Source: Bacteroidales bacterium
GTDB taxonomy: Bacteria; Bacteroidota; Bacteroidia; Bacteroidales; JAGOPY01
Direction of reading: 5' to 3'
Length of the DNA: 6,267 nt
NCBI GenBank assembly: GCA_030638325.1
Contig: DAOWEV010000038.1
Location: 1 to 6,267 of the forward strand
Within the stretch, counting starts at the first letter, position 1. Each line of letters opens with the position of its first letter. Under the pieces are notes generated by a model. The model was not told the DNA's origin and made no database searches. It worked only from the letters and a program-made list of their open reading frames with translations. Positions 1 to 6,173 of this stretch are shown piece by piece. Position numbers and translations under genes: made by a program.

Positions 1-98
1 AACCGTCAACCGTCAACCGCCAACCGTCAACCGCCAACCGTCAACCGTCAACCGCCAACCGTCAACCGTCAACCGTCAACCGTCAACCGCCAACCGTC
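1..98. repeat. Heptamer tandem array (AACCGTC/AACCGCC), 14 units
   Basis: Fourteen uninterrupted 7-base units fill this stretch, and the array probably continues beyond the window edge. Units differ only at the sixth base, in the order T T C T C T T C T T T T C T. A degenerate further unit (AACTGAT) follows at 99-105, just before the gdhA stop codon. Read in the gdhA direction the unit is GACGGTT or GGCGGTT. It is not self-complementary, so it is not an ordinary intrinsic terminator. Because 7 and 3 share no factor, TGA occurs in all three minus-strand frames, so the array is not coding there. The plus strand happens to be open but has no gene signals. Its function is unknown. It could be the 3' end of the gdhA transcript or a spacer. 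Confidence 0.95.
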
Positions 99-107
99 AA
101 CTGATTA

Positions 108-1445
108 TCAAAGCACGCCCTGATCCAGCATAACATTCGCTACTTTCAGGAAGCCTGCAATGTTAGCGCCTTTCACATAATTTACAAAACCCCCGGCTTC
201 AGTTCCATGCTTGACACATGCTTCATGAATATTTTTCATGATCTGATGTAAGCGCGTATCCACTTCCTCTTCAGGCCAGTTCAGTTTCATGGCATTCTGA
301 GACATTTCCAGTCCTGAAGTTGCAACACCACCGGCATTCACAGCTTTACCTGGGCCAAAGAGTACTTTATTTTCAAGAAAGACTTCAATTGCTTCAGGGG
401 TTGATGGCATATTGGCACCTTCGGCAACACAAAAGCAGCCATTGCTGACCAGGTTCCCGGCATCTTCTTCATTTAGTTCGTTCTGCGTGGCACAAGGGAT
501 GGCAACATCACATGGAACTTCCCAGGGATGTTTGCCTGCATGGAACTTAGCCCCGGGGAATTCTTCAGCATACGGTTGAACAATATCCTGGTTCGATGCT
601 CTTAATTCGAGCATATATTCGATTTTCTCGCCACTCACACCTTCCGGGTCATAAATATAACCATCAGGGCCGGATAATGTAAGCACTTTACCACCCAGTT
701 CCTGGATCTTTCTCGCAGCACCCCAGGCAACATTCCCGAAACCCGAAAGACAGACTCTTTTACCTTGAAAGTTCTCACCTTTGGTAGCCAGCATTTCCTG
801 TGCAAAATATACAGCTCCGAAGCCGGTAGCTTCCGGACGGATCAGGCTGCCGCCCCAGTTGATGCCTTTACCGGTCAGAACCCCTGTATGCTCCCGGGCA
901 AGTTTCTTGTACATTCCATAAAGATAACCAATCTCCTTACCCCCTACTCCAATGTCACCCGCAGGAACATCCGTCTCAGGACCGATCAGTTTCCATAACT
1001 CCAACATAAAACCCTGGCAAAAACGCATGATCTCTGCATCTGACTTCCCTTTGGGATCAAAATCAGAGCCACCCTTAGCGCCCCCCATAGGAAGTGTCGT
1101 AAGAGCGTTTTTAAATATCTGCTCAAAGCCCAAAAACTTCAAGATACTCAGATTCACACTCGGGTGAAACCGCAATCCACCTTTATAGGGCCCAATAGCA
1201 TTGTTGAATTGCACCCTGAAACCCAGGTTAACATTCACTTCACCATCATCTCCAACCCAGGGTATTTTGAAAATCAAAACCCTGTCAGGTTCAATCAGGC
1301 GTTCAATGATACCGGCAGCATTAAACTGTGGGTTATCAGTTATAACATCTTCAATAGATTCCATAACCTCGCGTACAGCCTGGAGGTATTCTGCTTCACC
1401 CGGATGTTTTTTTTCCAGGTCGTTCATTAAATTATCAATATTCAT
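108..1445 (-). CDS. gdhA: Glutamate dehydrogenase, hexameric type (family 50-I), possibly NAD-preferring
   Basis: This cytoplasmic enzyme interconverts glutamate with 2-oxoglutarate and ammonium using NAD(P). At 445 residues it is nearly the same length as E. coli GdhA (447), and similarity runs end to end. The N-terminal substrate domain holds PYKGGLRFHPS (K88), FKNALTTLPMGGAKGG (K112, catalytic K124) and DVPAGDIGVGG (catalytic D164). S377 in GGVATSGLEM matches the substrate-binding serine. The Rossmann domain starts near residue 205 and has GFGNVAWGA at 235-243. F236, P260 and D261 match the Clostridium symbiosum NAD-specific enzyme (F238, P262, D263 there), where NADP enzymes such as E. 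coli have SGSGNVA and SDSSG. Cofactor preference is therefore doubtful, and databases may label it NADP-specific by default. The ATG is the only sensible start: the N-terminus aligns with the family. No clear Shine-Dalgarno sequence precedes it. A likely promoter lies about 160 bases upstream, with a repeat hairpin in the leader. Confidence 0.96.
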   Translation of the reverse strand: MNIDNLMNDLEKKHPGEAEYLQAVREVMESIEDVITDNPQFNAAGIIERLIEPDRVLIFKIPWVGDDGEVNVNLGFRVQFNNAIGPYKGGLRFHPSVNLSILKFLGFEQIFKNALTTLPMGGAKGGSDFDPKGKSDAEIMRFCQGFMLELWKLIGPETDVPAGDIGVGGKEIGYLYGMYKKLAREHTGVLTGKGINWGGSLIRPEATGFGAVYFAQEMLATKGENFQGKRVCLSGFGNVAWGAARKIQELGGKVLTLSGPDGYIYDPEGVSGEKIEYMLELRASNQDIVQPYAEEFPGAKFHAGKHPWEVPCDVAIPCATQNELNEEDAGNLVSNGCFCVAEGANMPSTPEAIEVFLENKVLFGPGKAVNAGGVATSGLEMSQNAMKLNWPEEEVDTRLHQIMKNIHEACVKHGTEAGGFVNYVKGANIAGFLKVANVMLDQGVL

Positions 1446-1493
1446 GATCAGAATTTATTTAGTTCGAATTTGAGTTCCACCTTTTTTGATGGT

Positions 1494-1571
1494 TGGAATA
1501 ATGGAATGCTGGAATACTGGAATGTTGGAAATTCCATCCTTCCATTATTCCATTATTCCATCTTTCTTCCT
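1494..1571. repeat. Octamer repeat forming a converging inverted pair (hairpin) in the gdhA leader
   Basis: The left arm is five 8-base units of the form TGGAATNN (1494, 1502, 1510, 1518, 1526). The right arm is units of the form TTCCATNN (1532, 1540, 1548, 1556), fading at 1564. Bases 1494-1507 and 1547-1560 are exact reverse complements (14 bases). The inner TGGAAATTCCA at 1526-1536 is a palindrome around a different centre, so several pairing registers offset by whole or half units are possible. The element lies between the predicted gdhA promoter and the gdhA start, so it would be transcribed into the 5' leader. No T-run follows on either strand, so a simple terminator is unlikely. Any effect on gdhA mRNA stability or translation is inference. 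Confidence 0.85.
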
Positions 1572-1626
1572 GTTAATAATTAACATTGTTAATCTTTTCA
1601 CAGCGCAAAAGTAACTCTTTAACAAT
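1572..1626. promoter_or_regulatory. Cluster of GTTAAT-type half-sites around the gdhA promoter
   Basis: GTTAAT occurs at 1572-1577 and 1588-1593, with its complement ATTAAC at 1579-1584 and the related TTTAAC at 1618-1623. The first and second form the 13-base palindrome GTTAATAATTAAC. ATTGTTAA at 1585-1592 and TTAACAAT at 1619-1626 are 8-base inverted arms that flank the predicted -7 element. This arrangement suits a dimeric repressor or activator site, but the DNA is A/T-rich and chance palindromes are common there. No regulator can be named. Confidence 0.4.
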
Positions 1627-1638
1627 ATGAAATTGCAA
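1606..1638 (-). promoter_or_regulatory. Predicted Bacteroidota-type promoter for gdhA
   Basis: On the minus strand, TACTTTTG (1606-1613) matches the Bacteroidota -7 consensus TAnnTTTG exactly. TTG at 1636-1638 lies 22 bases upstream and could serve as a weak -33 element (consensus TTTG, spacing usually about 19-21). Transcription would start near 1600, giving a leader of about 155 bases. The exact -7 match and its placement in the 231-base gap after the permease gene support it. The weak -33 element and slightly long spacing count against it. Confidence 0.5.
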
Positions 1639-1676
1639 CAGAGATGTTTTTTTTGAACGAATAAGTTTACCTATGA

Positions 1677-3011
1677 TCACCCATTTTTCCGGTTCATTTT
1701 CAGCGTTTTCTTCAGGAAGAGGGAATAAATCAGCTCAAACAATACTGATAGCACCACAAAGGCGATGAAAACCCACAGGGATTGCGGAGCGCTTTTATAA
1801 GTATAGATCAGCAGGCTTAACAGGGCGGCCAGGCAGGCAATGGCAGCAATAAGCGATATCCACCGGTTCCCCCCGGTTTCTTTGGCCAGCCGGACAGCAG
1901 CGGCATTGGTAACGGCAAACACCAACAGAAAGCCAGCGCTGCTGATGATAGCAATGGATGTCAGGTCCATCAAATTTGACATTAGCAGGGAAAGTACCCC
2001 AACCGTCAGCACTCCTGCAACGGGCTGGTTCCAGGCTTTCTTTTTGAGGATTTCAGGCAGTTCTCTATGCACAGCCAGTGTATAGCCGAGGCGTGCGTTT
2101 CCATAAATGGTTGCATTGATAGCAGAAAATGTTGCCAGCAAAGCAGATACGGCAACAATAGTAAAGCCGATCATGCCCATAGCCGGTTTAGCTGCTTCGG
2201 CCAGTGCATAATCTTTTGACGTTTCAATCTGTGCATCTGATAATGATCCTACCGTTATGAAGGAAATAAGGATATAAAGTACTATCACCAGGACCACAGA
2301 GCCAATAAAAGCCCGTGGAAGGGTTTTCTTTGGATTCTTTACATCTTCAGCCGAGTTAGAGATAAGCTCGAAACCTTCATATGCCACAAAGATCACCATG
2401 CCTGCCACTACAATTAAACCAGGCGCTTCCCAATGTTCAGGGTTAAATTTTGACGAATCCACATAACCGGCCCCGGCAATAATCACAGCAACCAGCAGCA
2501 ACAGCTTGATGACAACGATAATAGTTTCAGACTTACTGACAAAAGAGGCGCTTATCAGATTGATAGCCACAGGCAGGATAATACCAGCGCTTATCAACAC
2601 ATGGGTCAACCACGGTTCCTTATCCCCAGTAAAAAAGGTTGATGCGTATGAGCCGAATGCCACCGCATACAATGACATTGTTACCAGGTAACTGAGCCAG
2701 AGAATAAGGTTAATACTGCCGGTAGCAAGGTCATATCCGAAAGCCTTATCGATATACACTACCGTTCCACCCTGGCTTGGATACCTTACCGATAATTTTG
2801 AATAGGAGTATGAGGTCAGGAAAGCCAATATTCCCGCAACAAGGAAAGCTGCAGGTGTAGCTCCGCGAGCAAGGGTAACGGCTTCACCAAGCACTGCAAA
2901 GATTCCGCCGCCCACCATCCCGCCAATACCAATTGCCATGGCACCAGCCAATCCAATCTTGCCTTCTTGAGATGATTTATTATTTGCCTGCTTCCTGGTA
3001 GATCTCACCAT
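1677..3011 (-). CDS. APC-superfamily amino acid permease (AA_permease_2 type)
   Basis: This is an inner-membrane secondary transporter of 444 residues, the usual length for the family. Twelve hydrophobic segments can be placed at about 20-42, 51-69, 97-126, 134-155, 161-180, 197-217, 234-255, 277-301, 330-347, 350-373, 383-404 and 410-434. Helix 1 carries the glycine-rich unwound motif GIGGMVGGGIF (29-38), which contacts substrate in APC transporters. Helix 6 runs into FVAYEGFELISNSAEDVKNP and then KKTLPRA, the family hallmark. A basic N-terminal tail and a basic C-terminus fit the cytoplasmic side. Substrate cannot be read from the sequence. The gene overlaps the 3' end of the lipoprotein gene by 32 bases in another frame, which suggests co-transcription and perhaps translational coupling. 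The next in-frame ATG is codon 25, inside helix 1, so the overlapping ATG is the best start. The downstream neighbour gdhA suggests amino acid use, as inference. Confidence 0.92.
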   Translation of the reverse strand: MVRSTRKQANNKSSQEGKIGLAGAMAIGIGGMVGGGIFAVLGEAVTLARGATPAAFLVAGILAFLTSYSYSKLSVRYPSQGGTVVYIDKAFGYDLATGSINLILWLSYLVTMSLYAVAFGSYASTFFTGDKEPWLTHVLISAGIILPVAINLISASFVSKSETIIVVIKLLLLVAVIIAGAGYVDSSKFNPEHWEAPGLIVVAGMVIFVAYEGFELISNSAEDVKNPKKTLPRAFIGSVVLVIVLYILISFITVGSLSDAQIETSKDYALAEAAKPAMGMIGFTIVAVSALLATFSAINATIYGNARLGYTLAVHRELPEILKKKAWNQPVAGVLTVGVLSLLMSNLMDLTSIAIISSAGFLLVFAVTNAAAVRLAKETGGNRWISLIAAIACLAALLSLLIYTYKSAPQSLWVFIAFVVLSVLFELIYSLFLKKTLKMNRKNG

Positions 3012-3645
3012 CTTTATAAATTATCTCATTCACTTTGTTTCCCTTTTCATCCCACACTGTTTCAATGCCATTTTTGACGTTGTTCCGGTATTGTGACTGC
3101 CGTATCAGATCACCCCTGGAATTCCATTCCTTAAGTATCCCGGCCCCATCTTCAAAGATCCCCTCTCCCACCACATTAGCCATTTCATTCCAGTAAAACC
3201 ACGTCCCGGTGTACATTCCCATACTGTAATAACCTTCCGACTTGATTGTTCCGGTAGGATAATACCGGCGGCTGACCCCGTTCAGTGTATCATTCTTATA
3301 ATTTTCCTCAAGGATTTTTTTTTCTGAACGGTCCCACTCAACAGTCATTCCATTCTTATAGCCATCTTTATACATTTGCTGAACAGCACGCACCCCATGC
3401 TCATAAAACCGGATTGACAGCCCGTTCAGCCGGCCTTCCTGATATTCCACCTGCTGCTGTAACCTTCCGTTCTCATACCACCACTTTGCAATACCATCCA
3501 TCTCCCCTTTCCTATAATGAATTTCATGTTTTTTATTCCCATTGGGCCAGTATTCTTCCTTAACCTGCCCGCAACCACTGATCAAGAGCATCGCTGAAAA
3601 AATGGCAATTATTGTTAATGTACTGCGATTCATAAGATAGTTCAT
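2980..3645 (-). CDS. Lipoprotein with MORN_2-like (YwqK-type) repeats
   Basis: This 221-residue protein has a short signal peptide ending in the lipobox LISGC, with the lipidated cysteine at C25. Almost all of the remainder is a run of seven to eight repeats of about 23 residues, each following the pattern Y-x-x-x-G-x-x-x-x-x-x-x-Y-x-x-G-x-x-x-G. Repeat starts fall near residues 31, 54, 78, 102, 126, 150, 170 and 197. The sixth, around 150-169, is the most degenerate. MORN_2 proteins of this kind are often auto-labelled 'YwqK family antitoxin', but no toxin gene is visible here and the label should not be taken as function. The protein is envelope-anchored; KEE shortly after the cysteine (29-31) could aid surface export in Bacteroidota. 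A second ATG at codon 6 gives an equally plausible start, because both keep the signal peptide. Its 3' end overlaps the permease start. Confidence 0.9.
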   Translation of the reverse strand: MNYLMNRSTLTIIAIFSAMLLISGCGQVKEEYWPNGNKKHEIHYRKGEMDGIAKWWYENGRLQQQVEYQEGRLNGLSIRFYEHGVRAVQQMYKDGYKNGMTVEWDRSEKKILEENYKNDTLNGVSRRYYPTGTIKSEGYYSMGMYTGTWFYWNEMANVVGEGIFEDGAGILKEWNSRGDLIRQSQYRNNVKNGIETVWDEKGNKVNEIIYKDGEIYQEAGK

Positions 3646-3664
3646 AATTAATAGTACATTGAAT

Positions 3665-3720
3665 CGTGAGACAAGAGGCGTGAAACAATTTAAAATTTAA
3701 AATTTAAAATTCAAAATTAA
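3665..3720. repeat. Composite heptamer array with changing unit, between LysM and lipoprotein genes
   Basis: Eight consecutive 7-base units can be read on the plus strand without a register break: CGTGAGA, CAAGAGG, CGTGAAA, CAATTTA, AAATTTA, AAATTTA, AAATTCA, AAATTAA. The first three are G-rich and the last five A/T-rich, so the unit sequence changes while the 7-base phase holds. The array occupies most of the 92-base gap and begins 17 bases past the LysM gene stop. On the minus strand 3712-3719 reads TAATTTTG, a match to the Bacteroidota -7 box, which might drive the lipoprotein gene. No convincing -33 element precedes it. Confidence 0.75.
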
Positions 3721-3737
3721 TCAAGTTCAGACACTCT

Positions 3738-6062
3738 TTACTTTTGTTTCTCTACCTGGAAATTGTGATAGCGATATATATTCCAGTAAATATTTTCATA
3801 CCCCCCGTCCGGGGTCTTTTCAAAGTCAAATTCAGTCTGGATCAGGACAGGCTTGTGATCATGCAGGCAATCTCCGAAATCAGGCCCGTACTTCTTTAAT
3901 GCACTCATGAAATAGTAAGCGATATCAAAACCGTCATATGCATAGCCCAAAGGTTCGGTGAGATATTCTTTCCTGTATTTTATGATAAATTCCTTTGTTT
4001 TCTCATCCTGATAATCAATATATACCGGAGCAAATACATGGGTGTTAAAGTTCAGTAAATACCTCACTTCCAGATTTTCAAACCGGCTCCAGTCAGGAAA
4101 GCTGATGAGTGTGATATTAAAAGTATCCTTGACCTCGTTCAGGGCAGTCATGATCTCCAGTGCAAATACTTCATTGTCGGACAAGGCGATCACCAGGTTT
4201 GGACGAATAATGGAGGCATGCCTAATAACACCATAAATACTGTCATTTGCATAGATGATCTCCGGCACATCATTAAAAAAAATCGTTTTCCCTTCGGGTT
4301 CCAGCTCCATGTTCCGCATGTAAACGGTTTGGTCCTCCACCATAATGCTGTCATAGATAGTACCAGGTTCCAGGGTGGTATCGGCCAATGAAAGATCTGT
4401 AATAAGATCTCTCAGCATGAAATTCCAGACCGGATATTCCTGGTCCAGTACCACTTCCAGCCCCCCCTTCAGAGGTGCAATGATCTCACTGTCTTTTAAT
4501 TTATTATGCCGTACGACAAGTACTTTATGATCAGGAAACTTATCCTTCACAAGTTCCAGCAATAGATCAAGTTCCGCATTCCGGGAGGGTTGTACTTTAA
4601 ATATATACGGATTTCCATCAAGAATCCCGTGACTTTTCGACAAAGGATTTACAATATTGATCTCAAATAGTTCCGCAAAGTTGGCAGCGTACTTGAAACT
4701 TGTTCTGTAAAAAGGCCCAATGATCAGGTCCATATCTGTAAGTTCGGGCGTTTGCAATACTTTTATAGTCTTTGTAATATGCTGGTCAACATCATATACA
4801 TAAAGCTCCAGATTAATTCCTTGCTGCCGGAGTGAGTCCACTGCCATCCTCACTCCCTGATAAAATTGCAGAAACCTGAAAGGCAAAAAGTCATCCTGCG
4901 AAACTGTGGGATTCGCTTGCTGTTCCTGAAGTTCTTCCAGAAAGAGGGGGAGCATCAGGGCCACTTTGTAAGTCCGGCTGCTTTCAAATTCCCTAATGCA
5001 TTTGTCGGGCCGCACTTCAGATTCCAGGAAAGTTGTATCGGCAACTACAGGCTCAGTCTCAGGTATTTCATAGGCCAATGCATCCGGATCCACAGGTATT
5101 CTAACCCGCTGATTGTGGCTGATCCTGTTTTGCAGCCTGGGATTCATTTTTCTGACAAGGTCAATACTGACTGCATACTTTTTTGCAAGTTTTTTAAGGT
5201 TGGACCTTTTCTCTGTAACCCTGTGAACAATAAAGTCATTATCCGATCTTTTATAAGGTATCTTAAGTACCTGCCCAAAATTTATGGCGTCTATCAGGCC
5301 CGGATTATACGCCCGGATGCTGTCCTGGTCCACCTGGTACTTTCGTGACAGGCTGTATAGTGTTTCTCCGCTGCCGACCTTATGTTCAAAATAAAGTTTT
5401 TTCTTTTCAACGGGCTTTTGAATGGTAATCCTCACCGGGACATTCAGGTACTCTCCGGCTTTCGGATAGGCAATACCCGGATTGACTGCCTTCAGATTGT
5501 CAATGGAAACATGGTATTTTTTCGAAATGCTGTAAAATGTTTCCTGGGGCATTACAAGATGGCTGATTACCTCAGTTTCAAAAGTTTCCCTGGTTTTCTT
5601 CTTTCTCACAGGAATCTTAATGTATTGTCCCTGACGGGGGACATTTTGAATACCAGGGTTAGCTGCCCGAAGATCGCTTTTTGGAACAGCATAAATGTCT
5701 GCAATATCAGTTAGGTTCTCATCCCCCCTCGCAATATGAAAGACAAAATCAAGATTCCCTGCCCTCAGTTTATTGTGAATAGCCACATCCCTGCTTACCA
5801 TCGGTATATTCAATGTCTGATAGACTTTCAGCCCATCCGCCGCCCCGCGATTCTCAAAGATGATCTCATCAACAGATACATTATAAACTTTGGATATGGA
5901 ATAAAGGGTTTGTCCCTGTTCTACCAAATGAACATAATATTGTTTGCCATTTATTTCCTTGACCACCTCCGACTTTTGAATGGTCACCTGGCCATAGCTG
6001 TCAGCAGACTGACATGAAATAAAATAAGCCAACAGTATAAAAGCAATGATTTTCTTAAGCAT
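3738..6062 (-). CDS. Exported protein with five LysM domains and a type 1 periplasmic-binding-protein domain
   Basis: The 774-residue product starts with a signal peptide. Cleavage after SYG (about residue 24) is likely, though FISC at 14-17 loosely resembles a lipobox. Five LysM modules follow at about 42-88, 107-151, 166-210, 225-270 and 277-324. The third and fourth are the most typical (TFYSISKKYHVS, ETLYSLSRKYQV, each ending NPG...IPV/IPY); the second and fifth are more divergent. LysM binds peptidoglycan glycans, so these should hold the protein at the cell wall. From about 364 to the end is a type 1 periplasmic-binding-protein fold, opening YKVALMLPLF, with LIIGPFYRTSFKYAA at 446-460 and PLGYAYDGFDIAYYF at 704-718. 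No transporter permease or ATPase is nearby, so a role in ABC uptake is doubtful. A sensor or a regulator of wall synthesis, as with the binding-protein-like domain of E. coli LpoA, is an inference. guaA lies 111 bases upstream. Confidence 0.9.
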   Translation of the reverse strand: MLKKIIAFILLAYFISCQSADSYGQVTIQKSEVVKEINGKQYYVHLVEQGQTLYSISKVYNVSVDEIIFENRGAADGLKVYQTLNIPMVSRDVAIHNKLRAGNLDFVFHIARGDENLTDIADIYAVPKSDLRAANPGIQNVPRQGQYIKIPVRKKKTRETFETEVISHLVMPQETFYSISKKYHVSIDNLKAVNPGIAYPKAGEYLNVPVRITIQKPVEKKKLYFEHKVGSGETLYSLSRKYQVDQDSIRAYNPGLIDAINFGQVLKIPYKRSDNDFIVHRVTEKRSNLKKLAKKYAVSIDLVRKMNPRLQNRISHNQRVRIPVDPDALAYEIPETEPVVADTTFLESEVRPDKCIREFESSRTYKVALMLPLFLEELQEQQANPTVSQDDFLPFRFLQFYQGVRMAVDSLRQQGINLELYVYDVDQHITKTIKVLQTPELTDMDLIIGPFYRTSFKYAANFAELFEINIVNPLSKSHGILDGNPYIFKVQPSRNAELDLLLELVKDKFPDHKVLVVRHNKLKDSEIIAPLKGGLEVVLDQEYPVWNFMLRDLITDLSLADTTLEPGTIYDSIMVEDQTVYMRNMELEPEGKTIFFNDVPEIIYANDSIYGVIRHASIIRPNLVIALSDNEVFALEIMTALNEVKDTFNITLISFPDWSRFENLEVRYLLNFNTHVFAPVYIDYQDEKTKEFIIKYRKEYLTEPLGYAYDGFDIAYYFMSALKKYGPDFGDCLHDHKPVLIQTEFDFEKTPDGGYENIYWNIYRYHNFQVEKQK

Positions 6063-6065
6063 AAT

Positions 6066-6079
6066 GTATTCCTGAATAC
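6066..6079. promoter_or_regulatory. Short perfect inverted repeat just before the LysM gene start
   Basis: GTATTC and GAATAC are exact 6-base arms separated by two bases, ending three bases from the LysM-protein ATG. A two-base loop is too short for a full RNA hairpin, so it would act as a DNA palindrome or as a shorter RNA stem near the ribosome site. It could be chance. Confidence 0.3.
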
Positions 6080-6087
6080 CGGAATTT

Positions 6088-6122
6088 TAAATTGTAAATT
6101 GTAAACTGTAAATTGTAAATTA
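6088..6122. repeat. Heptamer tandem array (TAAATTG), five units, between guaA and the LysM gene
   Basis: Five 7-base units are contiguous: TAAATTG twice, TAAACTG, TAAATTG, TAAATTA. The complement of the unit is CAATTTA, the same heptamer seen at 3686-3692, here in the opposite orientation. The array takes up about a third of the 111-base gap. The rest of the gap, about 6123-6173, shows no gene and no clear terminator hairpin for guaA. Confidence 0.88.
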
Positions 6123-6173
6123 CTTTAGTTCCCATCCACATAACCCAATAAAAACGTCAAACCCAAAAGAATA

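Noticed and set aside
1..98. CRISPR array or coding repeat in the heptamer tract
   Set aside because: There are no spacers and units are only 7 bases. Minus-strand frames contain TGA, and the plus-strand frame has no start or gene context.
765..1473. Several overlapping plus-strand open frames within the gdhA region
   Set aside because: They are complements of strongly conserved glutamate dehydrogenase codons.
1649..1656. Run of eight T on the plus strand as an intrinsic terminator
   Set aside because: No stable hairpin precedes it on the plus strand and no plus-strand gene ends there. On the coding strand it is an A-run, so it does not terminate the permease transcript.
2980..3645. Antitoxin of a toxin-antitoxin pair, from the YwqK label
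   Set aside because: The protein has a lipobox and signal peptide, and no candidate toxin gene is adjacent; its neighbours are a permease and a LysM protein.
4866..5348. 160-codon open frame on the plus strand
   Set aside because: It lies fully inside the LysM gene on the opposite strand. Its product resembles no family I recognise, whereas the minus-strand frame gives clear LysM and binding-protein motifs.
5382..6017. Two plus-strand open frames of 110 and 93 codons
   Set aside because: They are antisense to the LysM repeats, have no gene start signals and show no domain features.
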